NCBI GenBank assembly: GCA_030490835.1
Contig: CM059975.1
Coordinates: 4,615,579-4,679,578 of the forward strand
From: Annona cherimola
Taxonomy: Eukaryota; Streptophyta; Magnoliopsida; Magnoliales; Annonaceae
Length of the DNA: 64,000 nucleotides
Direction of reading: 5' to 3'
Shown here: positions 24,401 to 35,772 of the stretch, piece by piece
Layout of the letters: each line of letters starts with the position of its first letter
How positions within the stretch are numbered: the stretch's first letter is position 1
Program-made: the position numbers and the translations under genes
The notes under the pieces: model-generated
What the model saw: only the letters and a program-made list of their open reading frames with translations
Told to the model about the DNA's origin: nothing
Database searches by the model: none

Positions 24401-24563
24401 GACTGAGAGCCGTTTCAAACCATCGTTCCGCCGTCTTCATCTCTTCTTCGGTCTCTTCCTTGATGAAATCAAAGAAATGGGGTGCAGAGAATTCATATGC
24501 CTCGTCGATCTGGAACGCAAGATCAATAGGCCCCATTGCTACCCTAGATGAATCAATGGCCAT
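18453..24563 (-). CDS. TPX2: TPX2 spindle assembly factor (22 exons, 834 aa)
   Basis: Exons (5' to 3'): 24563-24389, 23826-23729, 23628-23546, 23449-23300, 23044-22959, 22872-22680, 22593-22503, 22419-22294, 22206-22090, 21990-21814, 21565-21503, 21417-21331, 21240-21164, 21080-21002, 20379-20248, 20101-20015, 19926-19807, 19692-19526, 19428-19320, 18939-18880, 18799-18705, 18585-18453. All introns are GT-AG and phases agree throughout. The N-terminus has the plant TPX2 YEF...HFFDF...AERWFET signature. Two basic MPKFKARP motifs end near residues 432 and 534. Residues 535-578 (IFESKGELGVFC, EFHFATDER) are the conserved importin-binding type region, and the C-terminal TPX2 domain (MVPHARPIPSF, PFLPQK) ends the protein. 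TPX2 activates Aurora kinase, binds importin and nucleates spindle microtubules. The start is MAIDSS; an in-frame ATG at 24662 would add 33 unconserved residues. The third and fifth exons are the least certain. Confidence 0.93.
19059..19319. mobile_element. MITE family A, truncated, in a TPX2 intron
   Basis: It starts gaagagcgatccattagtctgg and continues through the family cacttgtttatctaagtg arm and the mirrored half. It stops inside the second arm (attaaatac) exactly at the exon-intron border of the 19428-19320 exon. The right terminal repeat is missing. Confidence 0.65.
23955..24268. repeat. 157-bp tandem duplication in TPX2 intron 1
   Basis: The segment from gattttcccaatcttttcc to accaaattcagcaataatc occurs twice with exact 157-bp spacing (23961 against 24118) and almost no differences. 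It contains no exon. Confidence 0.93.
24330..24358. repeat. (GAA)n microsatellite in TPX2 intron 1
   Basis: About nine GAA/AAG triplets lie roughly 30 nt inside intron 1 from its 5' splice site. On the transcript this is a CTT-rich tract. Confidence 0.9.
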
Positions 24564-24696
24564 GATCTTCTCTTTGTCCTCGACGCTTCTGGGACTCAAC
24601 AGAGTTTGGGAAAGGGAAGGACAGATTTCAGTGCTTGAAGCATGCAGCAGAAATGAAGACATTTGTTTTGCCTGTATTTTAATATCGGAGCCTCTT

Positions 24697-24720
24697 AACG
24701 GTAGGAATATCTAACGGTCG
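24697..24720 (-). promoter_or_regulatory. MSA-like mitotic promoter element of TPX2
   Basis: TCTAACGGTCG at 24710-24720 matches the mitosis-specific activator consensus YCYAACGGYYA except for its last base, and a second AACGG core lies at 24697-24701. Both are about 135-155 bp upstream of the TPX2 ATG. MSA elements bind three-repeat MYB (MYB3R) factors and give G2/M expression, which fits a spindle gene. Confidence 0.65.
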
Positions 24721-25340
24721 AAAATTTCACAACCAGTTTGTAGGAGATGCGCTCGAGTGAGAAATGATGAAAAGAAACGCGCAAAGTACGACATGATTAG
24801 GAGATCAGCGTCGTTAATGACGTCAAGAGAACTAAGTAACACTAATGAAAAAATTATCTTCCTTAGATTTCACAGAAAATATTAAATCCGAAAACAAATG
24901 ATATATCGCTTTCGTAAAATTTCGTTTTTTATAATTCAAAAACAAAAATTTCTAGAAAAAATTCAAACTAACAATATGAATTTTTGTATGGTCTTGATGT
25001 TTTATAAACACGTAATTCTGGCATATCTAGATAGGCTGGTTAAATCAAACATACGCGCTCGCATATCATACCATTTTTGCGAATTTAAACGTTCCATGAC
25101 CGACCGAAGAGCTCAACCAGTGCAGCGAAGAAGCGACACCCGGGTTCCTTCTCAACGGCTACCGGCATGACCAGAATTGCAACTTGACGTGCATTTGGCC
25201 CGCCGTTGAGAAAAAAGGAAAGCCTATAAACTGATTTTTATACAGATATACAACAATCAACGATGTCAAAGATATAAGTTGCATGGTGCGGTTAGCCCTG
25301 GCATGAGTGTGTTATAGCTCAATGATCGTTTCTGGCCGAT
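24721..25340. other. TPX2 upstream region, nothing further recognised
   Basis: The open frame at 24898-25170 has no family resemblance. The sequence becomes AT-rich beyond about 25,200. Confidence 0.4.
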
Positions 25341-26130
25341 CTGATTATTTTAGACTGGTTCAAAAAATAATTTTTTTTGTTTTTGTGAATTTTTTATAAA
25401 AATATTGATATAATTATATTTAATTTATAAAGCAAGTTTGATTAGTTTTAGAGATATGTATATATTTATTTTTAAATTTTAATATAGAGATATTTTTGTT
25501 ATGTTTCAACAATTTAAAATAACTAAAATATTTCTATATTTAAAATTTTAAAATAAACATCTATCTCGCTTTTATAAAACCTCTTTCTATGTAACCCTGT
25601 CTGATTTTAGTATCTTAATGGTTGATTGAAAATTTACTCTATTTATTGTATTTAGCATCATTTATAATATTTTTAAAATTATTTTATTTGTCTAATACCA
25701 TTGTACGTGGCCCTATTGAAAATCAACATAATAAATGTTTAGTGTTGAATATTAATTTTAAAAATATATTTTCAACATCTAAACAGTCTAAAGTATCATT
25801 TTCGTATAGATAAATGATTTTATAAAGTATTATTATATTCTAATAATATGTAATATAAGCATTTTTTATAATTTATACATGAAAAATATATATTCTTTAA
25901 CAAATGTGACCTATAGACATACTTAATCGGTATAAAATTATGATGTTAAATATAACGAATTGATTGAATTTTCTATAAATGATTAAAAATTAAAAGGGTT
26001 ACATGGTTTTATAAAGCAAAGCCCTACATATCTCTCAAATTAGTAAAACTTGATTTATAAATTATATATTAATAGTTTTATAAAAAAAATTTAAAAATAA
26101 AAATATATTTTTTGGATTAGTTTGAAATGA
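25341..26130. mobile_element. Foldback element (family D) interrupted by a family B copy
   Basis: The left end gatctgattattttagactgg is loosely mirrored by gattagtttgaaatgatcaag at the right. Within it, 25,590-26,020 carries family B sequence (tggttgattgaaaatttactc, catctaaacagtctaaagtatc, tggttttataaagc). The flanking arms contain tttttataaaaatattgata and its mirror. Boundaries are approximate. Confidence 0.5.
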
Positions 26131-28623
26131 TCAAGCCTCTGTGTTATAAATATTAAAGAAAATAGCTATAAGATTTTTTAGAAATACAAATCATGTAAGC
26201 ATAACAATGCAGGGTAAAAAGAGGGATCGTTAATTTGGCATGAAATTTTTGCATACGATGAAAGATGCGGCAACTACATTTGTAGTTTGTGGATTCTTTG
26301 GCTTAGTTCGTGTGTTGAAATGAATACGAGGAGTAAGCGAATCAAAAGAGTAGAATGCGATGATTTGGTATTTAGGTTAGTGTTATGTCCAGTTCGAAAG
26401 GGTTTCGAACGCTTTGGTATAAGCAACGCCACCCTGGCTGCGGTGACTGAAGTAGATTACGTGCTTGGGGAAAACACCACCACTTGTTAGGGTTGCCCGA
26501 ATGAGCACTTTCGGTAGGCCTGCTTTATATATGATAGTATCACTATCATCTCATCTAGCACGTATTATACGAAATTTTCAATTGTAAAAAAACATTTTGA
26601 ATAACTATTATACCGTTCTGCTCTCTTCCTCGACGAGATAAATATGAAATTCCTATTCACAATGGTTGCAAATTCTCGACTCTAGCAACAATTCTCGCTC
26701 TGATGCTACTGTCGGCATCACCATCACCAACAGTCATTTGCAACTCAAATATCTAAAATTGTCGATTGCCGATCAAACGTGAGGATTAGCAACGGTTTCC
26801 TATCGGCTGCAATCGACAAGCAAAGTTCTTTTTTTAAAATTCAATTTTCTAATAAAATAGTGCCTACTCCTTCCTATTTTTCTAGATTCATTGGTCTTTT
26901 TGTTCCATTATTAGTGAGATGCTAACATGGTTCCTATTAAAGGGCTTACCTTCTATCATCTTTCCCATGTGATGGATTTTTTTTTTTACCCCTTTTCTCT
27001 CATTAGCATCCTTGAAGATGCTCTCTCGGCTCATTAAAAAAAAAGATACTCTCTCCAAAGTCCCAATTAAATGGAATCTCATATAAAATTCATTGAAAAA
27101 TTCAAATATAAATGTGGGCTTCCTTGGTAATCGCCGTCTTTAGAAGGGCTGCAAAATTTCTACGAGCTAGGCTCTTTGATTGGCAATTCCAAATATGACA
27201 TCCTGCTTCTAATTACCATCCATTGGAGCCTCCTAAACAAATGGATGTTCCTCAATCTACGATTTCTCTATCTATGATCGTGTTAATGTTTGGTTTGAGA
27301 AATTGCAACCTTAAAGCTTTATTAGATCATTCCCAGGAAGCTTGGAGTGAGCTAGTTGGCCAAGAACGCAACCATGTGATGGGTTTTTCCCACTTTTTTT
27401 CTATTACTAGAAGCTGGCGATTGTATGGTCATAGGTCAAGGAGATGTCAAATGAGGAAGACGACACAGCAGGACATGATTCATGTGAAATGTTCTCGCTA
27501 AAAATAGTAAAAATTGACGGACTAAGTTCGTCGGATGAAGGTGGATTAGAAGAAAGATTGAAGGCTAGATACAGAGATTAGGTCCTATGACAACCGAAGC
27601 AATTGTTGGAAATCCAAGATCGTTTTGGTGGTCGAGCCCAATCAGCAATCCGATTGCCACCATTGTGCTGTGGGGTGTTAAGGTTTGGAGGAGAAGATGG
27701 CGCTCAGTTACGGTGCATTTGCAATGTACTGATGTTGTTGAATCCCGCACACAGTAATACGAAGTGTAAATTGGGCATGTCGAAAATTATTAAATAAAAT
27801 TTTAATTGGGTACGGCGGACTCTAACGGCCATGGGTGTGATGGGAAATATGGTAAAAATTAGTGGGTACAAAAGGAAATTTAGAAAATTCGTAGATAGAT
27901 AAGGAATTAAAGTTAAAATTGATAAGTATATTTGTGAATTTTCCTTTAATATACAACAATCTTATTCTTTTTCATTGTTAATACTATTTTTTCATTCTCA
28001 ATATAATTCTTATTTTTCAATCCACAATTACTCTTCCTTATCTAACCCTCTTATCTAAATATCAATTGCATGGATTACATACTATCTCATCTCATTCGTT
28101 TGGATAATCATAAACAAACCCATTGTGTGTTTGACTAGTCACAAGATATCTTTTTGTATTTAAAAAGATTCCGATACTACGTCTGGTTCCACGAATTCAA
28201 ATTAAAGAAACTTTTACATTTAGCTCATTCAAAGTGTGAAATTAATATAATAAAATTATTCAATTTATAGACAAATTTCAAAGCTGATAAATGAACCTTT
28301 CAACCGTATATAACTCTTTTCTGTTTACATGGATGATTGTATAAATATCGCAGAATTCTAATACATCATAATCATATGCATTTTTGACTAAGTGCGACCC
28401 ATATAAGACTATGATTTAAATAATTTTGGTATCATGGTAGAAAAAATGGTTTTAAATAATTGGGCTGAATTTTGATTTTGTCATTAAAGTGAACCCAAAT
28501 AAAAACGTAAGATGAAGTACTATCAAAAATTAATAAAGAAGAAATAAAAAGAAAGGCAAAAGATAAGGAGAAGAAGGATAAAAAAAGTAGGGAATTTATT
28601 TTATTCTTGTTCACTATCTTATC
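26131..28623. other. Intergenic DNA, no gene recognised
   Basis: Open frames at 26287-26490, 27223-27501 and 27603-27797 lack recognisable domains and start or splice support. Part of 28,140-28,440 shows family B phrases. The 27.1-27.7 kb stretch is less AT-rich and could be an old, unrecognised element. Confidence 0.4.
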
Positions 28624-28919
28624 TAGGTGTGTTTGGTTACATACAAAATATGTCAATGAAAACTTTTCAATCAAAAACTTTTTACTTTCCATAACTACCT
28701 TATTTTTTAATTATTTTTTCACATTTTCCTATATAAACAACCCTACTTTTCAATCATTTCCACACAAATACCCATACAACTACCCTATCTATTTTAACTT
28801 TATTCTCTTTATACCTCATTATTACCCCTATCATATCACATTATTTTCTATCAACTTGACAACTTCTACTCTTAAAAATTTTCATCAAAAAGTTTTACCT
28901 CCAACTAAACACACCCCTA
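28624..28919. mobile_element. MITE family C copy (well preserved)
   Basis: It begins taggtgtgtttggttac and ends ccaactaaacacacccct. It includes the full set of family phrases: ttttccatcaaaag-type arms, cataactacctta, tatataaacaaccc and ctatcatatcacatt. Confidence 0.7.
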
Positions 28920-28972
28920 ATGTTTTTCAAACTGGACCAACTAAACACACCCCTAATGTTTTTCAAACTGGA
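28901..28972. repeat. 36-bp tandem duplication at a transposon junction
   Basis: Two identical 36-bp units starting ccaactaaacacacccc (28901 and 28937) join the MITE C end to a hAT-like start (aatgtttttcaaactgga). Confidence 0.9.
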
Positions 28973-29139
28973 CCAATAGATGAACCGGTTTTGTGACCAG
29001 TTTCTGGTTTTTCCGGTTCAACCGGTGCGAACCGACGATTAAACCATGGTTGAACCAAAAAAAACCAACGAACAAGACATGATGGGTTCATGATCCGATC
29101 GGTCCGGTAGCTAGTTCGGTCCAGTTTTTAAAACATTGA
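28956..29139. mobile_element. Short hAT-like MITE related to the 1079-3423 element
   Basis: aatgtttttcaaactggacc at the left is an inverted match of ggtccagtttttaaaacatt at the right, with ggttcaaccgg phrases between. Both the ends and the content resemble the element at 1079-3423. A clean 8-bp target duplication was not found. Confidence 0.5.
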
Positions 29140-29792
29140 ATATATCTCGTAATTACTTCCGCGAAACGGTGTTACGGGGCGTGAAATTTCAGGGAGAGGG
29201 AATCCGAAAATAACCAGAAAAAGGCTGCTAAGTCTGTTCATGGCCAGACATGCATGGAGCCAGTGAGATCAACCGTCCAGATGTGGCCACGCAAAACGTA
29301 CCCATACCTACGGCCATCACGTCATCTCTAGCGTGAATAACAGACTCCCCACTCCTCCCACCCTCCTTTACTCACTCCATAATTTACACCTCCGTACCAG
29401 GAAAATAAAACACCTCAATCTACTTAGAACCCCAAATCGTACGAATAAATCAAAGATCTGAACCGTCAGTTCATTATTAAATAGAATAACACTAGTTTAG
29501 ATTGCTGAATTTCTAAATTCTCAACTAGATTTTTCTATTTTATTTCGTAGAATTCCATTAAAGAAATAATCTTCATGGTTAGAAGGTTCAAAATTTAAAA
29601 ATCCTGGAGTAACATACAATCTTGAGTTGCGGCACTACCATATTTCGATTCTACCGGGGTTTATCTTATCATATCTTCTTCAATCCAAACCGCCCTCCTT
29701 TCTTCTTATATTTCCTCCCTCGCTCCCCCCTCTCGCTCTCGCTCTCTCCTCACACAGACCTCAACGCTCGATCTCAGCCATCGGTTCTATCC
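29140..29792 (+). promoter_or_regulatory. Upstream region of the CCCH zinc-finger gene
   Basis: A less AT-rich segment (29,160-29,430, with aaccgtccag and gccacg phrases) is followed by an AT-rich stretch and a pyrimidine-rich leader (29,690-29,760) just before the ATG. The TATA position is not certain. Confidence 0.4.
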
Positions 29793-30662
29793 ATGCCCCA
29801 TCTCCCATCATGGGATGAAAAGATGAAAAGCCTTCTCCCTGCGTCACTACTCACCCAAGAGCCAAAAATGCCTGCCTCTCCCTCCGCCACCGCATATCAG
29901 TCGTCCATCCTCGAACCGACGGCTGTCTTCCCTCCGCGAAAATGGCCTATCTACATCTCCATCTCCACCTCACTCCCCCACGCAGAAAACGAGAACGACG
30001 CCGACGATCCCTTCGCCTCTGATACATTCCGCATGTACGAATTCAAGGTGCGTCGCTGCGCTCGTTCAAGGAGCCATGACTGGACTGAATGCCCCTTCGC
30101 GCACCCCGGCGAGAAGGCGCGCCGCCGAGATCCCAGGAAGTTCCACTACTCCGCGGAGATCTGCCCCGAATTCCGGCGGTCGGGATCCTGCCGCCGCGGT
30201 GATTCGTGCGAGCTTTCGCACGGTGTCTTCGAGTGCTGGCTCCACCCCGCCCGATACCGGACTCAGCTCTGCAAGGATGGCGGGGATTGCAAGCGCCGTA
30301 TCTGCTTCTTCGCGCACTCACCGCGCCAGCTCCGCATCCTGCCGCCTCGCCCCCACGGCTGCATCGTCTGCGCTTCCGCCGCCTCGCCGACTTCCACTTT
30401 GATCGGATTCTCTAATGCTTCGCCGCCACTCTCGCCGAATGGCCGCCGAATCGAGGGCGGATATTCGCCGCTTTCATGCTGCGAGGCGGCATTGGCAGTT
30501 GATCGGTGCCAGCTGTCGTCGCTGGATTTATTGTTGACGAGGATAAGCTGCGAGGAGGTGATGATCGAGGATCTGGTGGAGTCGATGGAGGATGTTGATA
30601 TATCTCGTGAAAGAGATGGAACGGCACCGGATTTGGAGTGGGTAAAAGAGCTGGTAATGTAG
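29793..30662 (+). CDS. Plant RR-type tandem CCCH zinc-finger protein (289 aa, intronless)
   Basis: A single GC-rich exon. The arginine-rich RR domain (residues about 80-120) has the C89-x5-H95-x4-C100-x3-H104 arrangement (RRCARSRSHDWTECPFAH). Zinc finger 1 is C124-x8-C133-x5-C139-x3-H143; after exactly 16 residues comes finger 2, C160-x5-C166-x4-C171-x3-H175. This is the C-x7-8-C-x5-C-x3-H-x16-C-x5-C-x4-C-x3-H pattern of AtTZF1-6-like proteins. Those proteins shuttle between nucleus and cytoplasmic mRNA granules and affect mRNA turnover, hormone and stress responses. The C-terminus ends DLEWVKELVM, a tail typical of the family. The start MPHLPS is the first ATG after the pyrimidine-rich leader; the frame is open further upstream (29622) without conservation, and later in-frame ATGs are possible. 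It is shorter than AtTZF1-3. Confidence 0.93.
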   Translation: MPHLPSWDEKMKSLLPASLLTQEPKMPASPSATAYQSSILEPTAVFPPRKWPIYISISTSLPHAENENDADDPFASDTFRMYEFKVRRCARSRSHDWTECPFAHPGEKARRRDPRKFHYSAEICPEFRRSGSCRRGDSCELSHGVFECWLHPARYRTQLCKDGGDCKRRICFFAHSPRQLRILPPRPHGCIVCASAASPTSTLIGFSNASPPLSPNGRRIEGGYSPLSCCEAALAVDRCQLSSLDLLLTRISCEEVMIEDLVESMEDVDISRERDGTAPDLEWVKELVM

Positions 30663-32270
30663 GAAAGTAATAGGCATGCATCTCTGCTGCATCTGTACAG
30701 CAATCCTGTCGTAATTTCGTATATATTTCTAAAAATCGTGTACATCTCGTTGGTTTTTTTTTTTTTTTCTTCTGCTTTCCGTTATATCCCATGGACGTGC
30801 CTGTACAGGAAGTATGCATGAATCGTGTATACAGAAAGACTGGTGTATGCGATTGCTTATTTTGTTTATTTTTTTTTTCCCCTAAAAAAAAGGATGTAAG
30901 TGTTTTGTGCTCATTGAGTCCGGAAGTATTTTCTTTTAAAAAAAGATTAGTTTTCATTTTTCTTCTTCGGGTTGTTTTCTGCTTGAAAGTCTGTTGAAAT
31001 TGCGAGGGATCTGATGAGCGAGAAGCGGGAGGGAACCGAATCCGGTAGAAGGGGCTACTCCATCTTCGCTGCACGTCCGGCGAGGGCTAATCCTAGCCGT
31101 TAATCCAATGCCTCGGTGATAAACTAGGGAGAAGTCGAAGCCGATGAATCTCGCCATAATGCTTACTTTGTGGAAGGTTACCATAAATTGAGATTGCCCA
31201 ATGAATCGTTTTCATTTCATCGTAGAATCAGTGCAAACAAACTGCAAGAGACGATAATGAGACAGTTCTGCGGTAGTAGCAGTAACAACAACAATAATAA
31301 TATTAATAATAAGAGATATTTCATTCCCGAAACTGTCCTTTGATATTTTTAAACTGTTCTTTGTTATTTTGGAAACTATTCGTATAATTTCAATTTAATG
31401 GGTCGGTATGAGATCCCGTGCGATCAGCCGGAAGATTTATACAGATTTTTTAGCTTATCCATCGAAAAAAATAATAATAAGACACTAGTAATATATCTAG
31501 CGCGTTATAACTGTGGATGCTGATTATTTGCGCTCGACCGTCATTTGTGATTGAGCATAAACAATTTTTTTTATAAAAATATTAATGTAGTTGCATTGAT
31601 TTTTTTAAACTATTAACCTAAGTGCATCGTCAATATTCAAGCTTACGCGAACTATTCTTTTAACTTTAAAAAGAATTAGTATATATATATGTGTGTGTGG
31701 CCAAGTATGTAATTTTTATATGGGGCAAATTCTACTATATTAATAAATTTATCATTAATTTCACCTACATCTGTGAATTTTTAAAATTTTTAAATTATTC
31801 ATATATTCTGCCTAAATTTTCATTTATACCCATGTCGTTAGAAATCCGTTAAAGAGGTTGATATTTCCTTTGAAATGACAAAAAAAACTCATATCTAATT
31901 ATGATTTTATAATTAGAAATTACATTTATAGCTATAAAATCAAATATTATTTAAATATAAATTTTTAATTTTATGCGAATCAACCTCAGATTATATTCGG
32001 GTTAGGCATATTCGTAATTCTACAAAGGTCCTGACAACTTCTTTAAATAGTATGAATATAAGTGAAATTTTTAAACAAAATATGGAGGTATATTTGAAAT
32101 TTTAAAAATTTGTAGGCATAAATGAAATTAAGAGTAAATTTCATATGTATATATGGAATTCACCCTTTTATATATGAATTTTTTTTTTGAACTTCTTAAA
32201 ATTTTCAAAATAAAAATATGTTTTTCATATGTTTCGAAAAAAATTTGAAAAGAAATTGATTGATGCAAGT
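30663..32270. other. 3' region of the zinc-finger gene and AT-rich spacer
   Basis: 30,663 to about 31,000 probably contains the 3' UTR and polyadenylation site. A T-run lies at 30,755-30,768. Short (aat)n and (at)n runs occur near 31,290 and 31,680. No gene was recognised. Confidence 0.4.
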
Positions 32271-34850
32271 ATGGGTAGTGTGCATTGAATCCCAACTCTT
32301 TCTATATAACCATTTTTCATTTTTAACATTTTGATTCTTAATCATCTTTGTGTGGCTTGACACGCGTACATATCTATCGTATTATATATTTTTTTACTTA
32401 GATAAATTAGAATGGTATTTTAGAATTTGATGTTAGTCGGCCGAAAGAGTTACCAATATTTACATTCAATTTTATACTCAATTTAGATAGCAACGATAGA
32501 AAGAACATACGGGCTAAGTGGAAGACGTGTTGATGGTTATGATGGATGATCATGATTTGCTCAAACATTTGGAATATTAAACAGTGTAACCAAATCATTT
32601 TAAAGATTCTTATCCACTCTTTCCTCGAAAGTGGCCCCACCTGATACATATACATATATGGGTTCATTTCTGGCCACAAGGGCCATGAATGAATAATCAT
32701 GATGCTGTGCATGCGCAATATCCCAGGAAAGGATATTTATATCTACTATCATAATTCTACTTTTTAATATTAAATTTATTTAGATTTTTTATGTGTTTTA
32801 AGCTCATTTGCTTCATGCCTAATATCATTGACATCATTTGCTTCGTATCTTGTTCATTACTAACGCTTGGGTTCTGAATAATGAACCAAACCCCCCAACT
32901 GCTTTTGGTTGGGTTGTTCAAATTGGATTTGATCTGACTCGATTTACAATTTGGATTGATTTGGATTTTTACATACGACAACTCGATTGCCCCACTTTCA
33001 AGTGCTCCAAATTAGCTATTCCTTCTTTCACTTCATTCCTAGTAAGTGCGCTTATATATATATATTTAAAATTTTAAATATAGAAGCGTTTTAATCATTT
33101 TCACCATTGAAAATTACTAAAATATTCATTTATTTAAAAATTCAAAAAATATATGCACATTTTTTCAAAATGTTAAAACTTAATTTACTGATGAAATACA
33201 CGTAAATTAATAATTTTATAAAAAAATTTCAAAAAAATTAAAAATAGTTTTTTTCATGCTAAATAAACCACTACTTAGGGTAGGAGAACGGGATCATTAT
33301 CGTTACTCATTTTTATAAGGCGGAAGATATAGTCGCCCCTAATAATAGAAATTAATAGAAGGTGTGGATGCGTGTCAAGGGTATGCTATATATCCTCGTG
33401 CACACGCCCTGCTACGCCCATCCACGTCCTTAATTAATTTTAGGTACTTAACCTGCTCAGAAGTTGGGCCACTTCGTTACCATGAAATCTGCCTCGTATA
33501 GTCAATAGAACATATGAATTCAATGTATTCTGCAGGTGTCGATTTCGACCCTAACTGTCATTAATTTTCTGACCTAGCCATCCATGAATTGGACCGCTTA
33601 TCTGACAAGAATCCATAGGGGTTTTTTAATACATGTAGGGGCTTTTCGTTTGATCGGAATGAATTTGAAATGGAATTCGAGATTGAAAAAGTATGGTTGT
33701 TATATTAGGTATATGTAATATATAATAAATAAACAGTATCATTATGTATATTAAAAATGAAAAAAAAAATAAAGATATTTCAAATGCTAATTCCGGAGTT
33801 ACAGGAGAAATGAAACTCAACGTATAAAAATCAGGCGGATGAGAGAAGCAGCGAGGCGGTAAATAATCACAATCTTTCGACGGTTGGTCCCAGTCTTGAA
33901 TAGCAATATATAGGTTAGGAGCATGGGGATGCAGAGGCAGAGTATTTATTGCGTAGAGTCACCAATATTCCAATGTGATGGCTGAAGTTGGTGGCATGAA
34001 TGGGAGAGAGGAGGCAGGGAGGATGGGCAGGTGGGGATGGAAACTGGAAAGATAGGAGTGTGCTTGGCAGGCCACATGGCTTGATTGAATCCTTTTCCAG
34101 ACAGGCAGGGAAGCTCTGGAGGGAGGTTCATGCACATGAAAAATAATCCATATTATCTGTCAGTTGGTTAAGTAGAACATCCAAAGGGCACTAGCCTACT
34201 GACCACTTGCATGACCAAGTGATTATGTAAGTATGAATAGAAAGTCCGGGTTTGAAGTTGGATAAAAATTCTTGTCTTATTTACTTTTCTTTTATAGTTG
34301 TCTTCCATCAGTTACTTAGCCATTCAAAGGATGACATAGTAAAAAAAAAAAAGAAAAAAGCCCCACTTTTAGTAGTTCGTCTATTCCTTCTATTGAATTT
34401 ATGTTTGATTTTTGACAATTGATTGATCACGTTTCCTCTTTGACCACTAATTCATCATCTTTACTGGTACCATAGTAGGTAGGAAGCCTTGGGATGGTAA
34501 TGACAATAATAAATGATGAATAAATTCTTCTCCTTCCTTATTAACGAAAAATGGGAGTGTGATTTACGTAGTAGCCATGAAGCCACACGAAGCTGAGGGG
34601 CAATTGTTCCGTAAATTTTGAAAATTAAGACACATCATTAAAATTTTAAAAAGTACTTAGAAATATATTTCAATTTTATATGATCCCTTTTTAAATAATA
34701 TTATGTCTCCTTTCAAGTGAATTTGTCCTCCTCAAATAATATTATGCCTTTTTCATGTGAATTTGCTTCCTCATAAAAGGTCTTGGCTATGCCGTTATTG
34801 GGTATGCAACCATAGGTCAACACGTTGGTATCCAAGAAGGGAATGGTAGT
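32271..34850. other. Intergenic DNA with degraded repeats
   Basis: 32,290-32,390 has family B-like phrases (tttctatataacc, attttgattcttaatc). 33,040-33,270 is a degraded foldback of the family D type. 33,830-34,150 and 34,430-34,620 are closer to genic composition, but no protein family could be recognised. Confidence 0.4.
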
Positions 34851-34854
34851 TTAC

Positions 34855-35265
34855 TATTCCCCCCCTCCCCCCATTAACAAAATTTTCAGGCACTTCTCCA
34901 TAAAACTACCCTAATCTACAATCACTTCTTCACATTTTTTTTATATAATTATCCTATCTATTTTCACTTTATTTACTTAACTCGTAGTTATTACCTCTAT
35001 CATATTACATATTTACATCATTACCCTGTCTATTAAAAAAACATTTTTACCAACATTTTTGGATTATGGAGCAATATAGTTTGCAGGCTATCCTCTTAAG
35101 ACAATGTGTGGTGCCTCCTTGCTCCATGTCTCCAGATGATACCCACCTGCTAAGGCTTATTGTTAGGTATCACCTACTATTCTTCTCCGACAATATGTTG
35201 ACTATCCTAATCCATGACCACTTTTTTATCCACATTTTTTTCCAACTTACCAAACACAACTAAAG
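34855..35265. mobile_element. MITE family C copy interrupted by unrelated sequence
   Basis: Family C phrases (cataaaactaccctaatc, ctatcatattacat) run to about 35,060. They are broken by about 150 bp of different sequence, and resume with ttccaacttaccaaacac. Confidence 0.45.
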
Positions 35266-35293
35266 ATCCATGAATAAAAAATGAATATGAGAT

Positions 35294-35553
35294 GAGTGCG
35301 TTCAGTTGAAAGTAAAAAATTTTGATAAAAAGTTTTTGGAGATAAAAGTTGTAAAATTGATTGAAAAATGATGTAATATGATTCGGGTTAATGAAAATAG
35401 ATAAATTAATTGTAAAGGTAATTGTTTAGAAATGGTTAAAAAGTAAGATAATTTACATAAGAAATATAAAAAATTAATTAAAAATGAAATAGTTATAAAA
35501 AATAAAAAACGAAAAGTTTTAGTTAACATTTTGTTAGCCTAACCAAACACACC
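35294..35553. mobile_element. MITE family C copy next to the MAT1 promoter
   Basis: It begins gagtgcgttcagttgaaag and ends taaccaaacacaccc, with the inverted core phrases of the family. It stops about 220 bp before the MAT1 start codon and about 24 bp before the first site II element. Confidence 0.65.
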
Positions 35554-35576
35554 CGATGTTTACAAATCTCAGAAGA

Positions 35577-35608
35577 TGGGCCTGACGTCGATATCCGAGA
35601 TGGCCCAA
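35577..35608 (+). promoter_or_regulatory. Two site II (TGGGCC/GGCCCA) promoter elements of MAT1
   Basis: TGGGCC at 35577-35582 and TGGCCCAA at 35601-35608 lie 165-200 bp upstream of the MAT1 ATG. Site II elements are bound by TCP factors and are common in promoters of housekeeping and proliferation genes. Confidence 0.6.
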
Positions 35609-35772
35609 CTCAGCTTGCCGCCATTCCCCCAATTTCCTTTCCCTCGCCCTCATCAGTTGGTTTGATTCCATGGGAGTTGGTTGTTCTTTTCGCCTGGGAG
35701 AAGGAGAATAGAAACGCAACTCTCTAGCGAGGAATTTCGGACATCTTAGAAGGGAAGAGAGGAGCAGAGAGA

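Noticed and set aside
30043..30745. Several overlapping minus-strand frames opposite the zinc-finger gene
   Set aside because: They are GC-rich shadow frames; the plus-strand frame has both complete CCCH fingers.
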